Assembly: GCF_000245815.1 (NCBI RefSeq)
Contig: NZ_JH601103.1
Coordinates: 124,001 to 188,000, forward strand
DNA: 64,000 nt
Source of the DNA: Dolosigranulum pigrum ATCC 51524
GTDB taxonomy: Bacteria; Bacillota; Bacilli; Lactobacillales; Carnobacteriaceae_A
Reading direction: 5' to 3'
Position 1 is the first letter of the stretch, and every line of letters begins with the position of its first letter. The translations under genes were made by a program, and so were the position numbers. This document shows positions 31,956-39,965 of the stretch, one piece after another. The notes beneath the pieces are model-generated. The model saw nothing but the letters and a program-made list of their open reading frames with translations. It was not told where the DNA came from and made no database searches.

Positions 31956-33464
31956 TTAGTCTTCCAAACCAAATATTTCGCTAATTTCTTGGTTATATAA
32001 GTCTGATTTGCCTCCAAATATGGCTTGAATACCTCCAGAGACTTCTACAACTGCTGTAGCTCCCAATGATTTAATCGTCTGTTTATCCACTTGATCTGTA
32101 TTTGTGATTGCAACGCGAAGTCTGGTTGCACAAGCAGTAACGGATTCAATATTCTCCGCTCCACCTAATGCATCAATAATCATCTGCGCTTCATCTTTTA
32201 ATGAATTATTCGATGAAGGAGCAGTGGATGAATCAGAAGTGAGCTCTTCTTCATCTATCATACCCGGAACAGCCACCTTAAATTTAGTAACAAAAAAGCG
32301 GAATACAACATAATACATTGCTGCCCACGCTACTCCAACTGGTAGCACAAGTAACCAATTTGTATGATGATTTCCTTGCAAAATACCAAATAAGAAAAAG
32401 TCAATTAAACCACCAGAGAACGAGTTCCCGATTCGGATAGACAATAGATCTGCAACAAAGAAGGATACTCCATCTAAGAAAGCATGAATCACATATAACC
32501 AGGGTGCTACAAATAAAAATGAAAATTCAATTGGCTCGGTAATTCCTGTTAGAGCTGAAGTCAATCCTGAACTAAAATAAAAACTCGCATTAGCTTTTCG
32601 ATTTTTCTTCGGAATAGAATGATACATCGCCAAACACGCTGCCGGTAATCCAAAAATCATGGTCGCAAAACGCCCAGCAAAAAATCGTGTGCCGTACGTA
32701 AACAACCCTTCAAAACCCGGCTCAGCTAATTGTGCAAAGAAAATATTTTGAGCTCCTTGAATCATATTACCACCAACAGCTTCTGCTCCACCTAATGATG
32801 TGTACCAGAACATTGGATAAATCGTATGGTGCAACCCAACCGCCCCTGTTAATCGCAGGAAAAATCCATATAAGAATGAACCAAAACTACCTAACTGAGC
32901 AATATATTCACCTGTAACAACTAATCCACTTTGAATAGGTGGCCAAATGAAGTAAAAAATAGCACCAATAATAATTGCAGCAACAGATGATACAATTGGA
33001 ATAAAACGTGATCCCCCGAAGAATCCTAGGAATTGTGGGAGATCAATTTTTCTGTATTTACCGTGTAAGTAAACAACCACAAGACCAATGACTAACGCCC
33101 CTAATACACCTGTGTCAATACTAGCATCTTCAGGTGAGAATAACTCCAACAGTCCACTGATTGTAGCTGTATAGACAAGATAAGCAATCCCCGATGCTAA
33201 TCCAGCTGTTCCTTTATCTGCTTTTGCTAAGCCGACTGCCACACCAATACTAAAGATAAGCGCAATATTAGCAAATACTGCTTCTCCGGCTACGGACATA
33301 ATCTTAAAAATTACTTGCAACCATGCCTGGCCTAATACAGGAAATTGTTGAACAGCTGTTTCATTCGACAACGCACCACCAATTCCCAATAGCAAACCAG
33401 CTGCCGGTAAAATAGAAATCGGCAACATAAACGCCTGACCTAAACGTGAAAATTTCTTAAACAT
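31956..33464 (-). CDS. PTS EIICB of the glucose/maltose family, likely beta-glucoside
   Basis: A membrane phosphotransferase permease of 502 residues. An N-terminal EIIC domain starts FSRLGQAFMLPISILPAAGL with about ten helices. A C-terminal EIIB domain has the phosphorylatable cysteine at residue 445 in ACATRLRVAI. No EIIA domain is fused, so a separate EIIA must donate phosphate. The family is that of PtsG/MalX. The downstream 6-phospho-beta-glucosidase indicates that the cargo is a beta-glucoside or a similar disaccharide. The specificity is inferred from the neighbour only. Its promoter is at 33487-33514. Confidence 0.88.
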   Translation of the reverse strand: MFKKFSRLGQAFMLPISILPAAGLLLGIGGALSNETAVQQFPVLGQAWLQVIFKIMSVAGEAVFANIALIFSIGVAVGLAKADKGTAGLASGIAYLVYTATISGLLELFSPEDASIDTGVLGALVIGLVVVYLHGKYRKIDLPQFLGFFGGSRFIPIVSSVAAIIIGAIFYFIWPPIQSGLVVTGEYIAQLGSFGSFLYGFFLRLTGAVGLHHTIYPMFWYTSLGGAEAVGGNMIQGAQNIFFAQLAEPGFEGLFTYGTRFFAGRFATMIFGLPAACLAMYHSIPKKNRKANASFYFSSGLTSALTGITEPIEFSFLFVAPWLYVIHAFLDGVSFFVADLLSIRIGNSFSGGLIDFFLFGILQGNHHTNWLLVLPVGVAWAAMYYVVFRFFVTKFKVAVPGMIDEEELTSDSSTAPSSNNSLKDEAQMIIDALGGAENIESVTACATRLRVAITNTDQVDKQTIKSLGATAVVEVSGGIQAIFGGKSDLYNQEISEIFGLED

Positions 33465-33486
33465 AATCTGTCCCTCTCTTTTTTTA

Positions 33487-33514
33487 ATTATAATTCAACC
33501 ATATAAATTGTAAC
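33487..33514 (-). promoter_or_regulatory. Promoter of the EIICB/6-phospho-beta-glucosidase operon
   Basis: GTTACA (33509-33514), 16-base spacer, TATAAT (33487-33492). Confidence 0.6.
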
Positions 33515-33579
33515 CCTTTTTATCATATTTATCAATGTATGTTCGTTCACTAGCATCTTCATGCCAATATGTTTTAAAC

Positions 33580-33625
33580 ATAAAAAGCTGTATATAGTAT
33601 CTCATTTAAGAACTATATACAGCTT
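33580..33625 (-). terminator. Terminator of the galactitol-type PTS operon
   Basis: A 14-bp stem AAGCTGTATATAGT/ACTATATACAGCTT followed on the minus strand by TTTATG. Confidence 0.88.
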
Positions 33626-33640
33626 CATAATATCTATTTA

Positions 33641-33922
33641 CTAGCTTAATTTGTCTTTAATTTCCTTGTACATTTCATCTACATTAATTCCCGTTAATAG
33701 AGGAACACCATCTATAACCTTATCCTTTACCCTTTCAGGAACAGTGGTTGTACTTAATACTACATCATATTCATCTAATCTACCAACTTCATCAGATACT
33801 TTAGACTGAATAATTTTTACTTCTTTATCCATACTTTCTTTTTTCAACCATTCTTTTACTTTATTTGTAACAACCGTTGAAGTTGCTACACCTGTTCCAC
33901 ACATTATCAATAACTTTTTCAT
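33641..33922 (-). CDS. PTS EIIB, galactitol type
   Basis: A cytoplasmic phosphocarrier of 93 residues. The phosphorylated cysteine is Cys8 in the loop IMCGTGVATSTVV, typical of GatB-like EIIB. It passes phosphate from EIIA to the sugar during uptake through the EIIC encoded one base upstream. Last gene of a six-gene operon, followed by a terminator. Confidence 0.92.
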   Translation of the reverse strand: MKKLLIMCGTGVATSTVVTNKVKEWLKKESMDKEVKIIQSKVSDEVGRLDEYDVVLSTTTVPERVKDKVIDGVPLLTGINVDEMYKEIKDKLS

Positions 33923-33923
33923 T

Positions 33924-35267
33924 TTATTCTACCTCCGATTTTCCTCTTATTTTATTTACATAATATAAACCAATTAATAATATAATTCCAATGGAACTTA
34001 TTCCTATCCATCCTAACCATTGTGCTACACTCACAAATAAACCAGTAGTCCACAACCCACCTTCTGCTAATGCAGTAATTTGACTGTGTCCACCTAAGTC
34101 AAAATTAGCTGTTTGAGCTACTGTTGTAACAAGTGGAGCAACCCATGACGTAATATAGAGAACACTAATCATATAAAATGTCCCTGAAATGACTGTTTTT
34201 ACAATATTCCCATTAAAAACAGGTGCCATTAAACAAACAACAAAAGGTATAGTTGCTAAGTCACCAAAAGGAAGTGTCTTATTGCCTGGTAAAATAACTG
34301 CTAAAAGAATTGTGATAGGCACTAATAATAAACTAGATGATAAAACTGAAGAATGTCCTACTGATAGTGCTGCATCCATACCTATATATACTTCTCTATC
34401 TGGAAATTTACTTTTAACTAAATCGTTAGCTGCTTCAGATATAGGCGTCAATCCTTCCATTAATACGGATACCATCTTAGGTAATAATACCATAACAGCA
34501 GCTGTAGATACAGCTAATTCAGCTATTCCTTGAAAGTTATATCCAGCAAGTATACCTATTCCAATCCCAATAATTAACCCCATTACTGATGATTTACCTA
34601 AAATTCCAAATTTATCTTGAATCGTATCTGGATCAAATTCTAAATCTTTAAGTCCTGGAATTCTATTAAAAAGCCATTCAAATGGTAAAGCAACTATATA
34701 TCCAGGTATTGCAGTTCCATGTGGAAAAGTTAAATTAGGAAATCCATAAAATTTTTCTATTGTAGGAGCGAGCATGTCACCAAATAATTGTATTAATAAA
34801 ATATAAACTATTGTAGTTAATATACTTAAGTAAAAATCATTTGAAATAGCATACACTAGTGATGCAACAAATGCAGCATGCCACAAATTCCAAATATCAA
34901 CATTCAAAGTTTTCGTTAGACCAGTAATCAGCAAGACAACATTAATCCCTATTCCTATAGGTATAGCAAGTGTCCCTAAAACTGTCCCATAAGAAATTGC
35001 TGCTGCAGCAGGCCAACCTACATCAATAACTGATAAATTCAACCCATAATTTTCTACCATCTGTTGTGCTGCAGTCCCTAAAGTATCTGTCAACAATCCG
35101 ATTACTAAATTCAAGCCAATAAACCCTATACCAACCATCAAAGCGGCTTCAAATGCTTTACCTGGTTTAGTTTTTAATACCAAACCAAATATAAAAATTA
35201 ATACAGGTAAAACAACAGTCGGACCTAGGTCAACAAACCATTCTATTCCTGAAATTATATTATTCAT
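33924..35267 (-). CDS. PTS EIIC, galactitol type
   Basis: A membrane permease of 447 residues with around ten hydrophobic segments. The GatC-like N-terminus is IISGIEWFVDLGPTVVLPVLIFIFG and GKAFEAALMVGIGFIGLNL follows, along with PISEAANDLVKSKFPDREVYIGMDAA in the cytoplasmic region. The substrate could be a polyol or a ketose; the name galactitol describes only the family. It is spaced one to three bases from the EIIA and EIIB genes. Confidence 0.92.
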   Translation of the reverse strand: MNNIISGIEWFVDLGPTVVLPVLIFIFGLVLKTKPGKAFEAALMVGIGFIGLNLVIGLLTDTLGTAAQQMVENYGLNLSVIDVGWPAAAAISYGTVLGTLAIPIGIGINVVLLITGLTKTLNVDIWNLWHAAFVASLVYAISNDFYLSILTTIVYILLIQLFGDMLAPTIEKFYGFPNLTFPHGTAIPGYIVALPFEWLFNRIPGLKDLEFDPDTIQDKFGILGKSSVMGLIIGIGIGILAGYNFQGIAELAVSTAAVMVLLPKMVSVLMEGLTPISEAANDLVKSKFPDREVYIGMDAALSVGHSSVLSSSLLLVPITILLAVILPGNKTLPFGDLATIPFVVCLMAPVFNGNIVKTVISGTFYMISVLYITSWVAPLVTTVAQTANFDLGGHSQITALAEGGLWTTGLFVSVAQWLGWIGISSIGIILLIGLYYVNKIRGKSEVE

Positions 35268-35269
35268 CT

Positions 35270-35734
35270 CTATTCCTCCATCATAATATTATTAGATAAT
35301 AAATAAAGTAATTTTTCCTCATTATTTATAGATTTCAATTCTTCAACAATTTTCTCATTGGTAAAGAATTCCATCAATTCGGATAATAGTTCTAGTTGTT
35401 TTTCACCTTCTTTCATTCCTAATGTAAAAACTAATTCTGGAAAAATTTCCTTTGAAGCATTTCCCATGTGCTTAAATGAAATCTTATTATTTAATTTTTG
35501 TATATAGATAAATGGTTTTGATACATATTGCGGATCAGCATGTGGTATTGCTATAGCAATATTAGGAAATTCTAAACCAGTTGGATAATCATGTTCTCTC
35601 TTATTCAGTGCTTCTAAAAAATCATCTTGAACATATCCTTTATTTTTTAGCACAGCAAAAGATTCTCTAAATAATTCTTCAGCACTTTCTGCATTTGTAC
35701 TTAAATCAACTAAATCCTTTTTAAATATTTTCAT
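35270..35734 (-). CDS. PTS EIIA, fructose/mannitol family
   Basis: A 154-residue phosphocarrier that accepts phosphate from HPr. The active histidine is His65 in IAIAIPHADPQYV. This type of EIIA regularly accompanies galactitol-type EIIB and EIIC. The order YjbQ-EIIA-EIIC-EIIB has gaps of only two to four bases. Confidence 0.92.
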   Translation of the reverse strand: MKIFKKDLVDLSTNAESAEELFRESFAVLKNKGYVQDDFLEALNKREHDYPTGLEFPNIAIAIPHADPQYVSKPFIYIQKLNNKISFKHMGNASKEIFPELVFTLGMKEGEKQLELLSELMEFFTNEKIVEELKSINNEEKLLYLLSNNIMMEE

Positions 35735-35738
35735 AAAA

Positions 35739-36260
35739 TTATTCCCCCATTATAATAGTTGTAAATTCACGCTGTCGCTCCCTAGTTTGATCAAAATCGA
35801 CTAAATATATATATCCTGTCCCTCCTATTCCTAATTTTCCACCCGTAACTTCTAACGTTTCACTCGCTCCAATAATAGTCGATTTTAAATGTGCATCTGC
35901 ATTCCAGAGTGCACTACGATCTCCATTAGGTAAATAATCATTGGCATTCTCCCAATTTTCTACTGCTTGATAATGTTTTTCTCCAGGATATTTGTATGCC
36001 GTTTCATCTCGGTGGTCCGGAATAATTTTTCTTAATACATTATTTAAATCTTCTTGTAAAAATTCATCCCCTTCCTCATTTATATCATGCACATATTCTT
36101 CGAAAAATATAGCACACGTAGTATGTCTTGTTGTTACCACACATATCCCTTCCTTTATCCCACTATTCTTGACACTATCTTTTACATTATTAGTTATATT
36201 TATATATGTGGCTTTCTTAGATTCTGTGTTAACAGTAAATTTATTTTTATATATTGCCAT
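35739..36260 (-). CDS. YjbQ/UPF0047 family protein
   Basis: A 173-residue member of UPF0047. The signature residues are visible: TTRHTTCAIFFEEY near residue 45, HYQAVENWENANDYLPNGDRSA in the middle, and ADAHLKSTIIGASE near residue 122. Members are annotated as secondary thiamine-phosphate synthase because of weak side activity in E. coli YjbQ; the true role is unknown. Its place inside a sugar operon, between the PTS and two triose-handling enzymes, suggests a role with a sugar phosphate. It is adjacent to the TIM gene with no spacer. Confidence 0.88.
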   Translation of the reverse strand: MAIYKNKFTVNTESKKATYINITNNVKDSVKNSGIKEGICVVTTRHTTCAIFFEEYVHDINEEGDEFLQEDLNNVLRKIIPDHRDETAYKYPGEKHYQAVENWENANDYLPNGDRSALWNADAHLKSTIIGASETLEVTGGKLGIGGTGYIYLVDFDQTRERQREFTTIIMGE

Positions 36261-36959
36261 TTATTGTTCCAACTCTCTTTTAGCGCTTTTTACTGAATAT
36301 ATCATAGATTCAAACATTTCTTTTGGGTTATCTGCTTCTGTTATGCCACTTGTACACCCAGTTCCATCAGCACCAAGTGAAATAACTTTATATACATCAT
36401 CGGTATTACTAATACCCGCTGCTTGCATAACTAAAATATCAGGATTTATCTGTTTAATAGCTTCATTTGTTTCTCTTATATACTCATCATTACTAGTTTG
36501 ACCAGTTCCAATAAGCTCAGTCGGTTCACATAAAATAATATCTGGATTCAACGTTGCTATAGCTTTTGCTTCTTTGATTGAATCTGCACAAACAATCGTA
36601 ATAATATCTAATTCATTAGCTCGTTCAATAGATTTAACCAATTCTGAAAAATTCATTGGTTTTTCAGCGTGATTTAAGAACACTGCTTTCACTCCTGATT
36701 CGTATAAAGATTCAGGTAAAACATATCCCATACCACGTCCCGGTTCTATTCCATCCATATGTTGAGCAGTTACGATTATATTTCTTGTATGTGCTGTTAT
36801 TTTTTGTAAATCAGCGAATGGTGCTGTCATAAAGATTGATAATTCTGTATATTTTTCAGCTAATTTCTCAGCTAAAGAAGCAAACTCTTGTATTTTTTCT
36901 CCAGTAAAATAAGATTTAGGATTGAAAATAAAGAATGGTGTATTTATCTTATATTTCAT
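36261..36959 (-). CDS. Archaeal-type triosephosphate isomerase-like enzyme
   Basis: A 232-residue TIM barrel that is not the usual bacterial TpiA. The catalytic residues are kept: Asn and Lys in FNPKSY near residue 14, His in FLNHAEKP near residue 97, and Glu in CEPTELIGTG near residue 144. The phosphate-binding end reads AAGISNTDDV and GTGCTSGIT, as in the short archaeal TIMs. It could interconvert dihydroxyacetone phosphate and glyceraldehyde 3-phosphate released by the neighbouring aldolase. It might instead isomerise a tetrulose phosphate like EryH of erythritol pathways. The housekeeping tpiA is presumably elsewhere. Confidence 0.82.
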   Translation of the reverse strand: MKYKINTPFFIFNPKSYFTGEKIQEFASLAEKLAEKYTELSIFMTAPFADLQKITAHTRNIIVTAQHMDGIEPGRGMGYVLPESLYESGVKAVFLNHAEKPMNFSELVKSIERANELDIITIVCADSIKEAKAIATLNPDIILCEPTELIGTGQTSNDEYIRETNEAIKQINPDILVMQAAGISNTDDVYKVISLGADGTGCTSGITEADNPKEMFESMIYSVKSAKRELEQ

Positions 36960-36963
36960 GATG

Positions 36964-37809
36964 CTATACCTCCTTTCTAACTTCCTGTGTTTTGAATACT
37001 TTATAATAATGTGTGAGTACTTGTTCCATTCCCTTATTTGCTAAATTCTTTAGTCCTATATAATTATCATAGGTAGATTCCTCAATTGCATTCATTGCTC
37101 CGTTTAAAAAATCAGTATATATATTAATCTTTGATATACCTAATTGAGCACACTTAGATAAGTTTTCATCTCCTGATGATGATCCTCCGTGTAATACTAA
37201 GGGGGTATTAGTTTTTTGTTTAATATCCTTTAGTCGATCAAAGTTAATATGAGGAGTTCCTTTATATACACCGTGTGCTGTACCAATTGAAATGGCTAAT
37301 GAATCAACTGATGTTTTTTTTATAAATTCTAAAACATCACTAACCTCAGTGTATACTGATTCTGTTAAACTATTTGATTCTGATAAGTCATTTGATCCTA
37401 CATGGCCTAATTCAGCCTCAACACTCACATTAAATTGATGAGCATAATCCACTACTTTTTTTGTTATCGATATATTATCTTCAAAAGACTCTTGTGAAGC
37501 ATCAATCATAACTGAAGTAAATCCAAAATCAATTGCTTTCTTAATAAAATCGAAATCTTCTCCATGATCTAAATGTAGCACAATCGGAACTGTTAATTTT
37601 TCACTAAAAAATTTTCCAACTAATGCTGCCTCCTCTAGTGAAATAATATGACTATGTGATTGAGCAAACGCTAATATTAATGGTTTGTTTTCTTTTTCTG
37701 CTGTTTGAGTAAATACTCGTGCAGAATCTATATCAATAAAATTTGCTGCTGGTATAGCAAATTTATGTTGTTGTGCTTCCTTAAATAAATAATTTGAATT
37801 AACTAGCAT
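36964..37809 (-). CDS. Class II ketose-bisphosphate aldolase family (GatY/KbaY-like)
   Basis: A 281-residue zinc-dependent aldolase. The zinc and catalytic residues are present: IVLHLDHGEDF near residue 80 (Asp and His), VEAELGHVG near residue 130, IGTAHGVYKG near residue 180, and LVLHGGSSSG near residue 210. It would cleave a ketose phosphate to dihydroxyacetone phosphate and an aldehyde. It differs clearly from the glycolytic fba at 59627-60481 in the loops after HVG, so another substrate is likely. First gene of the minus-strand operon, preceded by a cre site and promoter. Confidence 0.9.
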   Translation of the reverse strand: MLVNSNYLFKEAQQHKFAIPAANFIDIDSARVFTQTAEKENKPLILAFAQSHSHIISLEEAALVGKFFSEKLTVPIVLHLDHGEDFDFIKKAIDFGFTSVMIDASQESFEDNISITKKVVDYAHQFNVSVEAELGHVGSNDLSESNSLTESVYTEVSDVLEFIKKTSVDSLAISIGTAHGVYKGTPHINFDRLKDIKQKTNTPLVLHGGSSSGDENLSKCAQLGISKINIYTDFLNGAMNAIEESTYDNYIGLKNLANKGMEQVLTHYYKVFKTQEVRKEV

Positions 37810-37836
37810 AACATCTATTCACCTCTTTCTAATACA

Positions 37837-37866
37837 ACTATAATACTAACCACCAGTAAAAGTCAA
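37837..37866 (-). promoter_or_regulatory. Promoter of the unassigned PTS operon
   Basis: TTGACT (37861-37866), 18-base spacer, TATAGT (37837-37842), with RBS AGAGGTG downstream. Confidence 0.7.
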
Positions 37867-37875
37867 CGCTTACAA
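37860..37875 (-). promoter_or_regulatory. cre site (CcpA)
   Basis: TTGTAAGCGTTGACTT fits the degenerate CcpA consensus WTGNAANCGNWNNCWW at every position and overlaps the -35 of the PTS operon promoter. Confidence 0.75.
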
Positions 37876-37920
37876 ATAATTTGTTATGTGACTTTACAAA
37901 TGTAAAATTTAATGTAGAAT
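37872..37920 (+). promoter_or_regulatory. sorC-type regulator promoter and two palindromes (candidate operators)
   Basis: ACAAATAATTTGT (37872-37884) and TTTACAAATGTAAA (37893-37906) are perfect palindromes in the divergent control region. The second overlaps the -35 TTTACA of the regulator promoter (16-base spacer, TAGAAT at 37915-37920). They are good candidates for binding by the divergent SorC protein. Confidence 0.6.
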
Positions 37921-37951
37921 AAAATTATATATTTAGAAAGGAAGTTGTCAT

Positions 37952-38890
37952 ATGTCGTCAAATCGAAATGATCTACTTGCTAAAATTGCCACACTTTATT
38001 ACGAAGCGAATTTAACTCAATCAGAAATTGCTAAGAGACTTAATAAATCTCGCCCTACTATATCATCTATGCTACAAGAAGCACGTGATAAAGGAATAGT
38101 TCGCATAAATATAATTCATAAACAAAGTAATGTTATCAAAAAAGAAGAATTCCTAGCAGAGAAGTTTAATTTACAAACAGTTATAATTTCAACACATACT
38201 GGTCCTATAACAGAAAGGAAGAAAAATATTGGATTATTATGTGCGGAATTTGTCGAAGGAATTCTGCCAAATTATCACTCTTTAGGATTAGGGTGGGGCA
38301 CTACCGTTTATGAATTTGTTCAAGCTGCATCTTTTTATCCTATGAATAATTTAGAAATAATTCCTTTAATGGGCGGAATAGGTATTGATAATATTTTATA
38401 TCATTCTAACCATCTTGCCTTTCAGTTAGCCGAAAAATATAAATGTAATGCATCTTTTTTCTATGCACCTGCAATAGCAGAAAATGAAGAAGTATTTAAT
38501 ATTTTTCAGACTTCTAATTTAATTTCTAGAGCTTATAATTCAGCTAAAAGTGCTGAACTTGCTATCTTTAGTATTGGCAACCCTACAACATCTCAAACAT
38601 ATCAATCCTTTAATAATATTTCTCCTTCTGAACATGAAGAAATTAAAAACAAAGGTGCTATAGGAGATATTCTCGGCACATTTTTTGATAGTAACGGAGA
38701 CACCATTAATACTTCAGTTTCTAACAGAATGACTGGTTTAAAATTAAAAGATATAGAGATGATGAATGAAGTTTTAATCTTTGGGGTAGGTGAAGAAAAA
38801 GCTGAAAGCTTTAGTATACTACTTAATAAAGGTTTTATTGATCATTTAATTATTGATCAAACAATTGCTGATTATTTGATACAAAATTAA
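37952..38890 (+). CDS. SorC/DeoR-type sugar-binding transcriptional regulator
   Basis: A 312-residue regulator. The N-terminal helix-turn-helix is YEANLTQSEIAKRLNKSRPT near residue 20, followed by a SorC-type sugar-phosphate-binding domain (GLGWGTTVYEF, IPLMGGIG). Such proteins sense a phosphorylated intermediate of the pathway they control. It is divergent from the PTS-aldolase-TIM operon with a 142-base shared control region, so it is very likely its local regulator. The start follows GAAAGGAAG. Confidence 0.92.
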   Translation: MSSNRNDLLAKIATLYYEANLTQSEIAKRLNKSRPTISSMLQEARDKGIVRINIIHKQSNVIKKEEFLAEKFNLQTVIISTHTGPITERKKNIGLLCAEFVEGILPNYHSLGLGWGTTVYEFVQAASFYPMNNLEIIPLMGGIGIDNILYHSNHLAFQLAEKYKCNASFFYAPAIAENEEVFNIFQTSNLISRAYNSAKSAELAIFSIGNPTTSQTYQSFNNISPSEHEEIKNKGAIGDILGTFFDSNGDTINTSVSNRMTGLKLKDIEMMNEVLIFGVGEEKAESFSILLNKGFIDHLIIDQTIADYLIQN

Positions 38891-38940
38891 TATATTATTT
38901 GATGTAAAATCACTTATTCATATATATTTACAATTATAAA

Positions 38941-38990
38941 TCCCCAAAAACTAGAATGAGTTGTTCTAATCTTTGGGGATTGTATTTTAT
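38941..38990 (+). terminator. Terminator after the SorC-type regulator
   Basis: TCCCCAAA (38941-38948) pairs with TTTGGGGA (38972-38979), with a further short inner stem, followed by TTGTATTTTATTT. It lies between convergent genes and may serve both. Confidence 0.8.
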
Positions 38991-39027
38991 TTAAAGATAT
39001 GCGTTTTTGTAAGTTGCTGAGAGTGGT

Positions 39028-39948
39028 CTATAATAAGATATCTTCTTTTAAGTGAATGAGTTCAGTCATCATTTCACAGTAAGGGGTTTCTACATCATAT
39101 TTTTGGGCAATTTTGACGATTGCGCCATTGATGTAGTCAATCTCAGTCAGTCGTTTATTTTGGATGAGATCTTGGTGCATTGAAGGGTAATGCTCGCCTA
39201 CTTTTTTGGAGGCTGAGACAACGTAATCGTACATTTCGTCTGCATCTAAGTGGACATTTTCTTTAGCGGCTACTTGGACAAATTCACTAATTAATTTTTC
39301 AACAAGATTATATCCGTGTGAGCTACTAAATACTTCACTAATATTTGCATCCATCAGAGCACATGTTGAATTCATTGTTCCATTCACACACACTTTTCGC
39401 CAGATTGATGGCCAAACATCTTGATCATATTCGGCATTTAAATTAGCCTCATTGAAGATATTGATAAGGTCTTTACCGAATGTTTCACCGGTTTTCTCAA
39501 CACTTTGTAAATTAATACCTCCTTGACCCGATAACTTCACTTTACCAGGAGACTCTATCTGAGCTGTCCAGATAGTCACTCCCATTAAAATATTTTCTCT
39601 AGGGACATACTTTTGGATTTCTTCCAAGTGGCCCAATCCATTAAGCAAGCATAATACCTTTGTGTCTTCATTCATAATATGCTCAATATTTTGCAACATA
39701 GAAGGAAGTTGCATCGCCTTAGTAAATAAAATGATTAAATCAGCCGATTGATCTGCCTCTTCAGGCTTCATAATCGGTATATCAATATTATCCTCCTGAT
39801 CACCCGTAATCGATAATCCCTTCGACTGAATGGCGGTAATATGTTCCTCCCATTCGTCTAATAAAGTTACTGTATTATTAGCTTTTGTCAATTGGTAGCC
39901 AAATCGACAACCCATTGATCCTGCTCCAGCAATGTATATATTTAACAT
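39028..39948 (-). CDS. 2-dehydropantoate 2-reductase family protein (PanE/ApbA)
   Basis: An NADPH-dependent reductase of 306 residues. The Rossmann motif is YIAGAGSMGCRFGYQL at the start. A lysine in LFTKAMQL and the C-terminal helical domain with WRKVCVNGTMNSTCAL are as in ketopantoate reductases. In pathways with PanE it reduces ketopantoate to pantoate for CoA synthesis, but many paralogs act on other 2-keto acids. It forms an operon with an EIIC-like membrane protein 17 bases upstream. No panB or panC is nearby, so the substrate is uncertain. Confidence 0.85.
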   Translation of the reverse strand: MLNIYIAGAGSMGCRFGYQLTKANNTVTLLDEWEEHITAIQSKGLSITGDQEDNIDIPIMKPEEADQSADLIILFTKAMQLPSMLQNIEHIMNEDTKVLCLLNGLGHLEEIQKYVPRENILMGVTIWTAQIESPGKVKLSGQGGINLQSVEKTGETFGKDLINIFNEANLNAEYDQDVWPSIWRKVCVNGTMNSTCALMDANISEVFSSSHGYNLVEKLISEFVQVAAKENVHLDADEMYDYVVSASKKVGEHYPSMHQDLIQNKRLTEIDYINGAIVKIAQKYDVETPYCEMMTELIHLKEDILL

Positions 39949-39965
39949 ATTAAATTTCCTTTCTA

